From contig JAQBPY010000246.1 of assembly GCA_028287285.1 (NCBI GenBank), forward strand, positions 39,891-103,890: a stretch of DNA of 64,000 nucleotides, given 5' to 3'. Numbering within the stretch: the stretch's first letter is position 1; every line of letters starts with the position of its first letter. Source of the stretch: Gemmatimonadota bacterium (GTDB lineage Bacteria > Gemmatimonadota > Gemmatimonadetes > Gemmatimonadales > Gemmatimonadaceae). Positions 24,887 through 34,440 of the stretch are shown piece after piece. Both the position numbers and the translations under genes were made by a program. The notes beneath the pieces were generated by a model, which saw nothing but the letters and a program-made list of their open reading frames with translations, had not been told where the DNA came from and did no database searches.

Positions 24887-25872
24887 GCGCTTTGCTTTCG
24901 CGCATGTCGAGACGCCACGCGCGGGAAGCGCCTCCGACCGCGGCACTTGGGATCGTGCTGATTGCAATGGGGGTGGTGGCACCGTCCTTCTTCAGTGCAG
25001 GCAACCTGCGTGACCTCGCGCTGAACAACGTGGCCGTCATGATCGTCGCACTTGGCATGACGCTCGTTGTCCTCACCGGCGAAATCGATATCTCAGTGGG
25101 GTCGCAGTTCGCCGTGTGCAGCGTTGCCGCGGGCATGTTGGCCAAGGCCGGCGTTCCCATCATGCTCGTGCCCGTGTTCGTTCTCGCGCTCGGTGTGCTG
25201 ATGGGCGCGTTGAACGGTCTGCTCATCGGCATGCTTGGGTTGCCTTCCATCATCGTGACGCTCGCCATGATGGTTGCCTGGCGTGACACCCTGCGCTGGA
25301 CCACCGACGGTGCCTGGATCCAGGATCTGCCCGCCAACTTTCAGTGGTTCGGCATGAGCCCGGAGGCCGCGCAACTCATGATCATGGCCGTTGGCGTTGC
25401 ACTTGCCACGTCTGGTGCCTGGGCGCTCCGCCATCTTGCCCTTGGCCGGCGTGTGTATGCCGTTGGCGCCGATGCGGAAGCGGCGCGGCTCGCCGGTATC
25501 GATCCCCGCATGGTCAAGTTCGGTGTGTTCGCTACTACCGGAATGCTCGTGAGCATTGGAGCGATGTTGAACGCAGTGCGCTTCTCCACGGTGCCGAGCA
25601 ATGCCGGCATCGGGTTCGAGCTGCAGGCCGTTGCTGCCGTCGTCGTTGGAGGAACGGCGATCACCGGGGGGCGTGGCACGATCCTGGGCACCGTTATCGG
25701 CGTCGCACTGCTTGGCGCCATCGGTACGGCACTCACCTACGTAGGCATCGGTCCCTTCTGGGTAAAGGCCATTCAGGGCCTCATCATTCTCGCGGCGCTT
25801 GGCGGCGACGCCCTCTTTACGCGGCTTGCTCGCCGCGCTCACCTGCCGGCGCGTGCAGTTGTCGCTCACTGA
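24883..25872 (+). CDS. rhaP: Rhamnose ABC transporter permease (RhaP-like)
   Basis: A 329-residue CUT2 permease with the usual signature ALGMTLVVLTGEIDISVGSQ near residue 47 and a late GGTAITGGRGT loop. It starts inside the ATPase stop (ATGA). The permease/binding-protein fusion gene begins within its last codons. It should pair with the second permease to form the transmembrane channel in the inner membrane. Confidence 0.87.
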   Translation: MSALLSRMSRRHAREAPPTAALGIVLIAMGVVAPSFFSAGNLRDLALNNVAVMIVALGMTLVVLTGEIDISVGSQFAVCSVAAGMLAKAGVPIMLVPVFVLALGVLMGALNGLLIGMLGLPSIIVTLAMMVAWRDTLRWTTDGAWIQDLPANFQWFGMSPEAAQLMIMAVGVALATSGAWALRHLALGRRVYAVGADAEAARLAGIDPRMVKFGVFATTGMLVSIGAMLNAVRFSTVPSNAGIGFELQAVAAVVVGGTAITGGRGTILGTVIGVALLGAIGTALTYVGIGPFWVKAIQGLIILAALGGDALFTRLARRAHLPARAVVAH

Positions 25873-27928
25873 GGCGCGACTGCCGCTGCGTGTGCGGCTG
25901 TTCCCCAACAAGGAATGGGTGCTGCTCATCGTCATTGTCGCCGAGGTGGTGGTCTATGGGATCACCGGCACCAATTTCGCGACGTTGGGCAACGCATTCG
26001 AGATCACGCGACTGAGCGTGGAGATCGGCCTGCTCGCGCTCGCGCTAACGCCGGTCATCGTGAGCGGTGGCATCGATCTCTCCATCGGATCTATGATGGG
26101 CCTCTCTGCGGTGGCGTTCGGATACTTCTGGCGCGACGCCGGCCTTCCCATCCCTGTTGCCATCGTTTTCACCCTAATGATCGGCATGGCGGGTGGTGCG
26201 TTGAACGCAGTGTTCATCACGCGATTCAAGTTTCCACCACTCATCGTCACACTCGGAACGCTGTCGCTCTATCGCGGCATCGCCGAGGGCGTCACCGGTG
26301 GCGTGCAACACTACTCGGGATTTCCCGCGGGCTTTCTGCACCTGGGGCAGGGCTACATCGGTGGACATGTGCCCACGCAGCTCGTGGTGCTCGCACTTGT
26401 CGCGCTCTGGAGTGCGTGGTCGCTGCACCGAACCGGCGCGGGCCGCGCCCTGTATGCCATCGGGCATTCGGCGGAGGGTGCGCGCTATGCGGGTATTCCC
26501 GTCGCACGTCGCCTCGCCACAGTGTACGTGTTGTCGGGTGCCGCGGCGAGTCTCGCTGCACTCGTGTATGTCGCACATCTTGGCCAGGCCAAATCGGATG
26601 CAGGCACCGGTTACGAGTTGATGGCCATCACTGCTGTGGTCCTGGGCGGCGCATCGATTTTTGGCGGCCGTGGAACGATCCTGGGCACGCTGCTTGGTCT
26701 GTTCAGCATCGTGCTGCTCCAGAATGGCCTGCGCCTCACCGGCCAGCCCGCCGAGTTGTCGGGAATTCTCGTGGGCGTCCTGCTCATCGGGACCATTCTC
26801 GTCGACGTCTTCACCCAGCACGCGGCAACGCGTGCGGCGCCTTCCCCCACCGCAACGGAGCAACCCGACGTGCGCAATTCACAGGTAGCTGTCCTGAGCG
26901 CGGTCATCCTCCTGGGCGCGCTGATCGTCGCGGCGAGCAACTGGGTTCTCGTCAACTCGCTGCGGCACGACCTGCGCGGCGGTCCTTCAATGACTGCTGC
27001 CTCGCCCGGTGCGACCGCCACGCACAGGACGCTCATCGCCATGATGCCCAAGGCCAAGGGCGATCCGTATTTCATCAGCGCACACAAGGGCGCCGACTCT
27101 GCCGCCGCGGCACTGGGCGTGGACCTGCTGTGGGATGGGCCAACCGACCTCGATGCCGCAAAGCAGAACGAAGTCGTGGAGGCCTGGATCACCCGTGGCG
27201 TGAATGCCATTGCCGTGAGCGTCGAGAACAGGGAAGCCATTTCCACGGTGCTGCGAAAGGCGCGCGAGCGCGGCATCAAGGTGGTGACGTGGGACGCCGA
27301 CGCCGAAGCCAACGCGCGCGATTTCTTCGTGAATCAGGCCACCCCTGAAGGCATCGGCAACACGCTCACCGATGAAGCCGCGCGCATCATGGGCGGATCC
27401 GGTGAGTTGGCGATCATCACGGCGAGCCTCAGCGCCGCGAACCAGAATGAGTGGATCACGTTCATCAAGCTGCGGCTTGCCGCGAAATACCCACGCATCA
27501 CGCTCGTCGCCATCCAGCCGAGCGACGGGGATCGCGACCGCGCCTTCGCGGAGACACAGACCGTGCTCAAGGTGCACCCGAAGGTGAAAGTCGTGATGGC
27601 CATCGCGGCGCCCGCCGTGCCCGGCGCCGCCGAAGCCGTGAAACAATCGGGCCGAAAAGACGTGAAGGTGACAGGGCTTTCGTTACCCAACATGTGCCGT
27701 CCCTACATCAAGTCCGGCGAGATCGAGAGCATCGTGCTGTGGAATACCATGGACCTCGGAGCGCTCACCGTGCGCGTGGCCCAGGCGCTCGCAAGTGGGG
27801 AGCTCGGGGCGGGCGCATCCACGCTGGATGCCGGCAGGATGGGCAGCTTTCAGGTTGTCGGGAGCGAAGTGCGTCTTGGCCTGCCGTTCATCTTCAACCG
27901 CACGAACATCGACCGGTTCAATTTCTGA
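25853..27928 (+). CDS. Rhamnose ABC permease (RhaQ-like) fused to sugar-binding protein (RhaS-like)
   Basis: One 691-residue frame carries two transporter parts. Residues ~15-325 are a CUT2 permease (VIVSGGIDLSIGSMMG, GGASIFGGRGTILG). After a Pro/Thr linker (RAAPSPTATEQPD) comes one extra hydrophobic segment (VAVLSAVILLGALIVAAS), then a periplasmic binding protein (ALIAMMPKAKGDPYFISAH, VNAIAVSVENREAI, VVTWDADAEANARDFFVNQA, MGSFQVVGSEVRLGLPFIF). The order puts the binding domain in the periplasm, tethered to the channel. A GTG at about 26872 with GGAG 9 bp upstream could also start a free, membrane-anchored binding protein. Start chosen at GTG 25853; 25799 is also open. Confidence 0.82.
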   Translation: MQLSLTEARLPLRVRLFPNKEWVLLIVIVAEVVVYGITGTNFATLGNAFEITRLSVEIGLLALALTPVIVSGGIDLSIGSMMGLSAVAFGYFWRDAGLPIPVAIVFTLMIGMAGGALNAVFITRFKFPPLIVTLGTLSLYRGIAEGVTGGVQHYSGFPAGFLHLGQGYIGGHVPTQLVVLALVALWSAWSLHRTGAGRALYAIGHSAEGARYAGIPVARRLATVYVLSGAAASLAALVYVAHLGQAKSDAGTGYELMAITAVVLGGASIFGGRGTILGTLLGLFSIVLLQNGLRLTGQPAELSGILVGVLLIGTILVDVFTQHAATRAAPSPTATEQPDVRNSQVAVLSAVILLGALIVAASNWVLVNSLRHDLRGGPSMTAASPGATATHRTLIAMMPKAKGDPYFISAHKGADSAAAALGVDLLWDGPTDLDAAKQNEVVEAWITRGVNAIAVSVENREAISTVLRKARERGIKVVTWDADAEANARDFFVNQATPEGIGNTLTDEAARIMGGSGELAIITASLSAANQNEWITFIKLRLAAKYPRITLVAIQPSDGDRDRAFAETQTVLKVHPKVKVVMAIAAPAVPGAAEAVKQSGRKDVKVTGLSLPNMCRPYIKSGEIESIVLWNTMDLGALTVRVAQALASGELGAGASTLDAGRMGSFQVVGSEVRLGLPFIFNRTNIDRFNF

Positions 27929-27965
27929 CCGTCCAGTTTTTTCATCAAGAAAGATCCAGCGTATT

Positions 27966-27979
27966 TGCACCAATGTTCG
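27966..27979. promoter_or_regulatory. Operator-like site F (SorC-family regulator gene)
   Basis: TGCACCAATGTTCG matches the operator family with one good half-site TGTTC and one weaker TGCAC. It lies 42 bp before the regulator start, as expected for autoregulation. Confidence 0.45.
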
Positions 27980-28021
27980 TTATATGGACACCTGCTCACC
28001 TGCCGTCACCCGAGATCGCTG

Positions 28022-28984
28022 ATGCCTCGCCCCAAGTCCGCTCCCGAGCCATACCTGCTCGGTAAAGTGAGCGCGCTGTACTACCTGCGGCACCACACCC
28101 AGCAGGAGATTGCAGAACGCCTCCGCGTGTCTCGGCCCACGGTATCGCGCCTGCTGCGCGAAGCGCGCGATCTCGGCTACGTGCAGATCACCGTCGCATC
28201 GCCACGAGGCTTGCACCTCGACCTCGAGACGCAGCTCGAGGACGTGTTCGAGCTCCAGGTGGTGCAGGTCATCGAGTCGCCACCGGGTCAGAATGCGGAG
28301 CTGCTCAGGCGCCAACTGGGTGCAGCCGCTGCGCACTACCTTGCGCGCACCGTGCGGCCCGGCGAGACGATCGGCATGGCCTGGGGCACGACGCTCAACG
28401 CAATGGTGGACGCCATGGTGCCCGTATCGGCTCCGGGCTCACGCGTCGTCCAGATTCTTGGCGGCATTGGTGCACCGGATGCACCCGAGTATGGCGCGGT
28501 GCTCGTGCGCAGGCTTGCCCGCCTCCTCGAGGCACAGGCGGTGCTCCTGCCGGCACCGGGGGTTGTCGCCACCGCCGAGGTGCGCGATGCGCTGCGCAAG
28601 GATCCGCATGTGCGCGCCGCGCTCAACGAGCTGGATTCGCTCGATACCGTCTTCGTGGGGCTCGGGTCGCTCGCGTCGAACCCCGTTCTCAACGACGGCC
28701 ACACCTTGTCGAAGCAGGCCAGGAAGGAGCTGCGCAACGGAAATGCGGTCGGCGACATCGCGCTGCGTTTCTTCGACGCGCATGGCCAGCCCGTAGACAC
28801 CACGCTCGACAACCGCATCCTGGGCATCACGACAGACCAGATCCGCAAGGTGGATCGCGTTGTTGCCGTGGCGGGCGGCAAGGACAAGATCACGGCAATT
28901 GCCGCAGCGCTCGAAGCAAAGATCGTGGACGTGCTCATCACGGACCGCGCCACGGCCGAAGCGTTGGTCGGCAAGGCAAGCTGA
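28022..28984 (+). CDS. SorC/DeoR-type sugar-responsive transcriptional regulator
   Basis: A 320-residue regulator of the SorC family. Residues ~12-60 form the helix-turn-helix (YYLRHHTQQEIAERLRVSRP, TVSRLLREARDLGYVQI). The rest is the SorC sugar-phosphate-binding domain (IGMAWGTTLNAMVDAM, VVQILGGIGAPDA, LDNRILGIT, AVAGGKDKITAIAAAL, DVLITDRATAEAL). Such proteins are usually tetramers that bind palindromes and respond to a phosphorylated sugar. It directly follows the rhamnose transporter genes and is the only sugar-type regulator in the window, so it is the best candidate for the TGAACA/TGTTCA sites. The effector is inferred to be a rhamnulose-phosphate-type metabolite. Confidence 0.88.
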   Translation: MPRPKSAPEPYLLGKVSALYYLRHHTQQEIAERLRVSRPTVSRLLREARDLGYVQITVASPRGLHLDLETQLEDVFELQVVQVIESPPGQNAELLRRQLGAAAAHYLARTVRPGETIGMAWGTTLNAMVDAMVPVSAPGSRVVQILGGIGAPDAPEYGAVLVRRLARLLEAQAVLLPAPGVVATAEVRDALRKDPHVRAALNELDSLDTVFVGLGSLASNPVLNDGHTLSKQARKELRNGNAVGDIALRFFDAHGQPVDTTLDNRILGITTDQIRKVDRVVAVAGGKDKITAIAAALEAKIVDVLITDRATAEALVGKAS

Positions 28985-28991
28985 TGCCGTG

Positions 28992-29771
28992 ATGAACCGG
29001 CGCACGTTCCTGCAATGCGCCGGTGCCGGAACACTCGCCGCTCCACTGCTGCAACTGAATACCCCGCGCGCTCCATGGGCGCCGGGTGTGATCTGGCAGC
29101 AGCCACATCCCATCTATCTGGCCGAATTGGCGTATCGTGCAGGGCCGTCGCGGGCGCTGCTGGCGCGGTACAGCGAGATGGTGTTCGCGTCGGCAGAATT
29201 CATGGCGTCCTACCCGGTATGGGAAGAATAGGGCAAATGGTACGTGCTCGGCCCACCCCTCATTCCCGCCCAGGAGAGTCACCCGCCTGCCACCACATTC
29301 AACCCCACGTTCGAGCTCGCCTACTGGGAATTCGGGCTGGAAACCGCGCAGTGGTGGTGAGTGCGGGCAGGGCTCGCGCGGAATGCAGCGTGGGATCATG
29401 TCCTGAAAAAACTGTCGCGACCCACCATGCGCGACGGCCTTTATGTGAACGCGGAATCCGCACCAACGACCTTTACGGATGCCGCGTAGCGCAAAACCAC
29501 CCACGCTGTTAGGCGCTTACGATTTCGTTGCGTCGAGCCGCATCGACATGCGCGCCATACGCCCAAGAACCGGTTTCATCCAGACGGCCACAACTACCAG
29601 CGTCCGGGACTCGCCATTGACCTGCCGGGAAACGGCGGCTTGCTGAGCGCCGCGGCAATGATGGCGGCCGGGTGGGATGGCGCAACGGCGCGACATGCAC
29701 CAGGATTTCCGCGCGCGGCGTGGACGGTACGCGCGGAGGGTTTGCACGGGTTGCCCTGATGGAGTAGTGCG
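28992..29771 (+). pseudogene. Decayed secreted glycosidase-like gene (stops and internal deletion)
   Basis: The frame starts at 28992 with a twin-arginine-like signal (MNRRTFLQCAGAGTLAAPLL) and then jumps into what looks like the middle of an (alpha/alpha)6-barrel glycosidase-like protein (WQQPHPIYLAELAYRAG, YVLGPPLIPAQESHPP, FELAYWEFGLETAQW). In-frame stops interrupt it at 29229 and about 29358. A C-terminal remnant follows near 29580-29765 (HPDGHNYQRPGLAIDLPGNG, AAAMMAAGWDG). I recall this combination from uncharacterised GH65/GH95-like proteins but cannot name the family firmly. Substantial deletions plus stops make it non-functional. Confidence 0.7.
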
Positions 29772-29774
29772 CAC

Positions 29775-30944
29775 ATGACGAATGACATTGGACGCCGGGA
29801 GTTCGTGAAGCGGAGTGCCGTTGCCGGCGTGATTGCCGCGACGGGTTTACCCTCGAGCGAAGCGAGAGCTGCCAATCCACCCGCGGCAGCGGAGCCGGTA
29901 AACTCCGTGCTCGCCGGACGTCACCTCGACAGCAAGGAGTTCTGCCTGTCGGAATACGATGCGCTCACGCCGGCCATGACCTTTTCCGCACGCGATGCCG
30001 CTGATGCAGCCGCATGGCAGAAGCGCGCACGTAAACGGCTCATCGAGCGCCTTGGCGGTTTTCCCTCTAGCCGTGCGCCGCTCAATGCCCAAGTGCTCGA
30101 GCGTGTGGACTTCCCCACATATGTGCGAGAGAAGATCGTCTTTGACACGCGCAGCAACCTGAGTGCGATCGGCTACCTGCTCGTCCCCAAATCGGGCACG
30201 GCTCGGATGCCCGCCGTGGTGGCGTTTTCCGGTCACGGGCGCGGTGTGTACGATATTCTCAGCCTCGCCGACGACGGCACGCCGCGCGCCGACCGCAATG
30301 GCACGTATGCCAAGGGGTATGCGCTGCAGTGCGTGGAGCGCGGGTACGTCACCTTTGCGGTGGAGCAGCTGGCCTTTGGCGCGCGGCGTGACGAAGCCGC
30401 ACAGAAAGCGGGTCTTGGGGAGAACTCCTGCCGGCCCGCCGCGTGCGCCGCGCTGTTACTTGGCCAATCCATGGCGGCATGGCGCGTATGGGATGCCATG
30501 CGGGCCATCGACTACCTGCATACGCGTCCCGAGGTGGATGCGAGTCGTATTGCGACCCTGGGAGCCTCGGGGGGTGGCACCACGTCGCTCCTTACCGGTG
30601 CGGTGGACCAGCGGGTGAAGGTCACCGTGGTGAGCGCCTACTTCAACACCTTTCGCGACAGCATCGTGAGCATCTCGCATTGTCCGGACAACTATGTGCC
30701 AGGCCTGCTCAACGACATGGAGATGTACGATCTCGCGGGTCTTGTGGCCCCGCGGCGGTTATTCGTCGAATCCGGCCGTAACGACAGGATCTTTCCCATT
30801 GCCGGCAGTGAGCGTGCGGCGGCAAAGGCCCGGACCATTTACCAGACGTTCGGGGTGCCCGACCGGCTGGGATATGCCATCCATGAAGGGGCGCACGAGT
30901 TCAATGGCGCGGAGGCGTTCGAGTACATGGCACGCTGGCTGTAA
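29775..30944 (+). CDS. Secreted alpha/beta hydrolase, acetylxylan-esterase/dienelactone-hydrolase like
   Basis: A 389-residue alpha/beta-hydrolase with a Tat-type N-terminus (RREFVKRSAVAGVIAATG). The nucleophile motif is TLGASGGGTT (residue ~258), followed by the acid in FVESGRNDRIFP and the histidine in IHEGAHEFNG. An oxyanion-side segment AVVAFSGHGRG lies earlier. The architecture resembles Abhydrolase_7/AXE1-type esterases that deacetylate plant polysaccharides. It follows the decayed glycosidase by 3 bp. Substrate is unknown; acetylated pectin or rhamnogalacturonan fits the surroundings. Confidence 0.78.
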   Translation: MTNDIGRREFVKRSAVAGVIAATGLPSSEARAANPPAAAEPVNSVLAGRHLDSKEFCLSEYDALTPAMTFSARDAADAAAWQKRARKRLIERLGGFPSSRAPLNAQVLERVDFPTYVREKIVFDTRSNLSAIGYLLVPKSGTARMPAVVAFSGHGRGVYDILSLADDGTPRADRNGTYAKGYALQCVERGYVTFAVEQLAFGARRDEAAQKAGLGENSCRPAACAALLLGQSMAAWRVWDAMRAIDYLHTRPEVDASRIATLGASGGGTTSLLTGAVDQRVKVTVVSAYFNTFRDSIVSISHCPDNYVPGLLNDMEMYDLAGLVAPRRLFVESGRNDRIFPIAGSERAAAKARTIYQTFGVPDRLGYAIHEGAHEFNGAEAFEYMARWL

Positions 30945-31404
30945 TCGTTCACGCGTCACCTTTTGCCCACGCCTGCGTCCCGTGTATGCATGCGCCGGGT
31001 CTTGAAAAGTTTCAGGACATGCTTGCGGCATCACGCTGATGGCGGTACGATGGTCGCTCGGCGCAGCGAAGATGCGCGCCATTTTTGAACAAATGTCAAG
31101 AAACGACTCTCGGTTCAATAACGTTCATACGTGCTCGTAGGGCAGGCAGCGCGGTTCACGTCCCCGATTGCGCCCTTGTCACCCCGATTCGGCCACTGCG
31201 GTGCCGGTCGCGACTCACCGCAGTCCCTGTTCTCCCGATCGCCCGTTGTGGCATGAAAACGGACATGCGCACGCTCCAATTGTTCCGCGAACGAACAAAC
31301 GATGCAACAAACCGGCCGCCATGCGCGGCGTCCGGCCCTCCCCGTTGTCGCACCCGCCCCTCGTCAGCCGGATCAGCAGGTCACTCTTCGGAGCATTGCC
31401 CATC
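30945..31404. other. Gene-free 460-bp region upstream of the SusC gene
   Basis: No convincing gene is present. It contains operator-like site E (31085-31100) and, just after it, two direct GTTCA half-sites (31112-31116 and 31123-31127). About 300 bp separate site E from the SusC start, leaving a long 5' leader in which I see no recognisable riboswitch. Confidence 0.6.
31085..31100. promoter_or_regulatory. Operator-like site E (SusCD operon)
   Basis: TTGAACAAATGTCAAG contains a perfect TGAACA half-site and an imperfect second half. The outer TTGA/TCAA bases extend the symmetry. It is closely similar to site B2 at 12926-12937. Confidence 0.6.
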
Positions 31405-34400
31405 ATGAAGCGTCGGCTCATCACCGCCAGTGTGCTCGCTGCATGCGCGTTCTTCCTGCCTCCCGCCCGCGTCCACGCGCAAGGCGAGACAGGGCGCATT
31501 ACCGGTGTCGTCACGGGCATCGAGACAAATCTCCCCCTCCAGGGCGTCCGCATCACCCTCCTGGGGACGCAGAACACCGTCACCACGAACCCGCAGGGGC
31601 GGTACACGATCAACGGTGTCACGCCCGGCCTGGCACGCATCCGCGCCGCGGCCATCGGCTACACGCCGGTCATCGTCGACAGCATCCCCGTGCGCGCCGG
31701 CCAGATGGCCAACGTCGACATAACGCTCAAGCACCAGACCGTGGAGCTCGAGCAGATCGTCGTGGTGGGGTACGGCTCGCTCGCCAAACGCGACGTCACC
31801 GGCTCGGTGGGCTCGGTCTCCACCGAGCAGATCAAGCAGGAGCCCGTGACCAATGCGATCGACGCCATCAAAGGCCGCATTCCCGGCGTCGATATTGTCT
31901 CCACCGGATTCAAACCCGGAGATGGTGTGCGCGTTCGTGTGCGAGGCACACGCTCCCTCGTGGCATCCAACGACCCGCTCTACGTCCTCGATGGAGTGCC
32001 CATTGCCGGCGGTATCGGCGACCTGAATCCAACGGACATCGAATCCATCGAAGTGCTCAAAGACGCGAGCGCCACGGCCATTTACGGCTCACGCGGCGCC
32101 AACGGCGTGGTGCTCGTGACGTCACGCAAGGGAATCAGCGGCAATACCCGCACGAGCTACGATACCTACGTGGGCACGCAGCAGATCAACCGGAAGATCG
32201 AGGTCTTCGGGCCGCAGGCCTACGCCGACTACGAGCGCGAAGCCTACCGGACCACGGGGTCCTACAAGTGCCCGGGCCGCACCGTCTGCGGTGCCGGCGA
32301 CAGCGCCATGTTCTACAGCGAAGAGCTCACCGCGCTCAAGAACGGCAAATTCACCGACTGGATCGATCTCATCACGAAGAACGGCGCGCAGCTGAGCCAC
32401 CAGCTCGCCATCACCGGCGGCAACGAGCGCACGCAGTTCGCCGTGAGCGGCAATCTGCTCAAGCAGACGGGCGTGCTCCTTGGCCAGGACTATGATCGCA
32501 AGTCCATGCGTGTGAACTTCGAGTCCCAGGCCAAGACGCGCTTTCGCACCGGCGGCTCGGCACTGCTCGTCCGCAGCACGCAGAATATCGGCCGCGGCGA
32601 CGGGTTGTATGCGGAAGCCATCCAGGACTCGCCGCTGAGCGTACCGTACGACAGCGCGGGCAACCTCGTCTTCAAGCCGACGCCCGACTCGCAGCGCGAC
32701 AATCCGCTGGCCGACGTAGCCAACCAGATCAATCAGACGCTGCGCAACCGCGTGTTCGGATCGCTCTTCGCCACCGTGAACCTTGCCGATGGACTGGACT
32801 ATCGGGCCAGCTTCGGGCCGGACATGACCTTCGAGCGCCGCGGGCTGTTTACCGGCGCGCAGACGCAGGTCAAACAGGGTGTCGGTAACGACGCGTCCGT
32901 GTACAACACCAAGACCATCGATTACACGCTGGACAACATCGTCTCGTACAAGAAGACGCTCAGTGCAAAGCACCGCGTGGATGCCACGCTCCTCTATTCC
33001 GTCGAGCACAACCGCGTCGAGGACGACAGCTCGAAGGTCAGCTCGTTGCCGTATGAAAGCGCGCAGTTCTACAACCTCGGCGCTGCCGCGACGGTCGAAG
33101 CGGTGGGCAGCCGCGTGTCCGAATGGTCGCTCCAGTCGTACATGGCGCGAGTCAATTACACCTTCAACGACCGCTATCTTCTCACGCTCACCAACCGCAT
33201 CGACGGCTCGTCCCGTCTTGCCGAGGGGCGTAAGTTTGCCGCGTTTCCCTCGGTGGCACTGGGCTGGCGCGTGATTGACGACACCCAGGGCCAGACGCTT
33301 GGGCCGCTCGGCAGCCTGAAGCTGCGCGCAAGCTACGGCCTCACCGGCAACACGTCGGTGGACCCGTACCAGACCCAGGGCTCGCTGACCCGCACCGCGT
33401 ACTCGTACGGCGCCGCGTCCGGATTCGGGTATCGTCCCGGCGCGCTGGCCAACCCCGAGCTCCAGTGGGAGAAGACGGCCACGTTCGATGCCGGTGCGGA
33501 TTTCGGCATCATGGACAGCCGCATCACCGGTACCCTGGACTATTATCGCGCCAACACGTCCGACCTGCTCATGAACCGGCAGCTGTCGCCGTCCTCCGGC
33601 TACACGTCGATCCTCCAGAACATTGGCGCCACGCGCAACACCGGCTTCGAAGCCGCCCTGTCGATGCTGACGCTCGACAGGTGGCACGGGATCCACATGA
33701 CCTCGGACTTCACCTTCTCGCGCAACAAGAACGAGATCATCACGCTCGCGGGCGGCAAGGTCGACGATCCGGGCAACCTGTGGTTCATCGGCCGGCCCAT
33801 CAACGGCGGCGGCAACTCGATCTTCTATGACTACCGCCAAGTGGGCATCTGGCAGTCGGCAGATTCTCTCGAAGCGGTGAAGTACAAGCAGCTGCCGGGC
33901 CAGATTCGCGTGCAGGACGTGAACGGAGACGGCCTGATCAACGAGTCGGACAAGGTCATCCTCGGCAACTCGTATCCCACATGGTCGGGCAGCTTCAACT
34001 CCCGCGTCGACTACAGGGCATTCGACTTTTCGTTCCAGGCCATCACGCGCCGCGGCTTCATGGTCTTCAACGACATCCGGACCACGAACAGCTCGCTCGC
34101 CGGCCGTTACAACGGGTTCTCCGTGAACTACTGGACGCCGGAAAATCCCGCCAATCACGATCCGCGCCCCAACAAGAGCCAGGAGTCACCGATCTACTCC
34201 AGCGCCCGCGGCTACGAGGATGGATCGTTCGTCAAGATCCGCAACATCACCGCCGGTGCCAACCTCCCGGCACGCTTTCTCGGCAACTTTGGCGCACAGT
34301 CGATGCACCTCTACGTGACGGCGCAGGATCCCTTCCTCTTCACGAACTCCACCGTGCTCGATCCGGAAGGCCGTACGTCGGCGGGAACGCCGTCGTATCG

Positions 34401-34434
34401 CACGTTCCTGGTTGGCGCAAACTTCGGCTTCTAA
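31405..34434 (+). CDS. SusC/RagA-type TonB-dependent outer-membrane transporter
   Basis: A 1009-residue outer-membrane receptor. The ATG at 31405 begins a signal peptide (MKRRLITASVLAACAFFLPP). A carboxypeptidase-regulatory-like domain follows (TGRITGVVTGIETNLPLQG), then a TonB-box/plug start (QIVVVGYGSLAKRDVTGSV) and the plug (RGTRSLVASNDPLYVLDGVP, ATAIYGSRGANGVV). The remainder is beta-barrel ending in FLVGANFGF. With its SusD lipoprotein it imports oligosaccharides across the outer membrane using TonB energy. It is the first gene of a two-gene operon; operator-like site E lies ~300 bp upstream. Confidence 0.92.
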   Translation: MKRRLITASVLAACAFFLPPARVHAQGETGRITGVVTGIETNLPLQGVRITLLGTQNTVTTNPQGRYTINGVTPGLARIRAAAIGYTPVIVDSIPVRAGQMANVDITLKHQTVELEQIVVVGYGSLAKRDVTGSVGSVSTEQIKQEPVTNAIDAIKGRIPGVDIVSTGFKPGDGVRVRVRGTRSLVASNDPLYVLDGVPIAGGIGDLNPTDIESIEVLKDASATAIYGSRGANGVVLVTSRKGISGNTRTSYDTYVGTQQINRKIEVFGPQAYADYEREAYRTTGSYKCPGRTVCGAGDSAMFYSEELTALKNGKFTDWIDLITKNGAQLSHQLAITGGNERTQFAVSGNLLKQTGVLLGQDYDRKSMRVNFESQAKTRFRTGGSALLVRSTQNIGRGDGLYAEAIQDSPLSVPYDSAGNLVFKPTPDSQRDNPLADVANQINQTLRNRVFGSLFATVNLADGLDYRASFGPDMTFERRGLFTGAQTQVKQGVGNDASVYNTKTIDYTLDNIVSYKKTLSAKHRVDATLLYSVEHNRVEDDSSKVSSLPYESAQFYNLGAAATVEAVGSRVSEWSLQSYMARVNYTFNDRYLLTLTNRIDGSSRLAEGRKFAAFPSVALGWRVIDDTQGQTLGPLGSLKLRASYGLTGNTSVDPYQTQGSLTRTAYSYGAASGFGYRPGALANPELQWEKTATFDAGADFGIMDSRITGTLDYYRANTSDLLMNRQLSPSSGYTSILQNIGATRNTGFEAALSMLTLDRWHGIHMTSDFTFSRNKNEIITLAGGKVDDPGNLWFIGRPINGGGNSIFYDYRQVGIWQSADSLEAVKYKQLPGQIRVQDVNGDGLINESDKVILGNSYPTWSGSFNSRVDYRAFDFSFQAITRRGFMVFNDIRTTNSSLAGRYNGFSVNYWTPENPANHDPRPNKSQESPIYSSARGYEDGSFVKIRNITAGANLPARFLGNFGAQSMHLYVTAQDPFLFTNSTVLDPEGRTSAGTPSYRTFLVGANFGF

Positions 34435-34440
34435 CCGACG

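Noticed and set aside
32122..34158. A 678-codon minus-strand open frame inside the SusC gene
   Set aside because: SusC motifs run without break on the plus strand; the antisense translation has no signal or domain.
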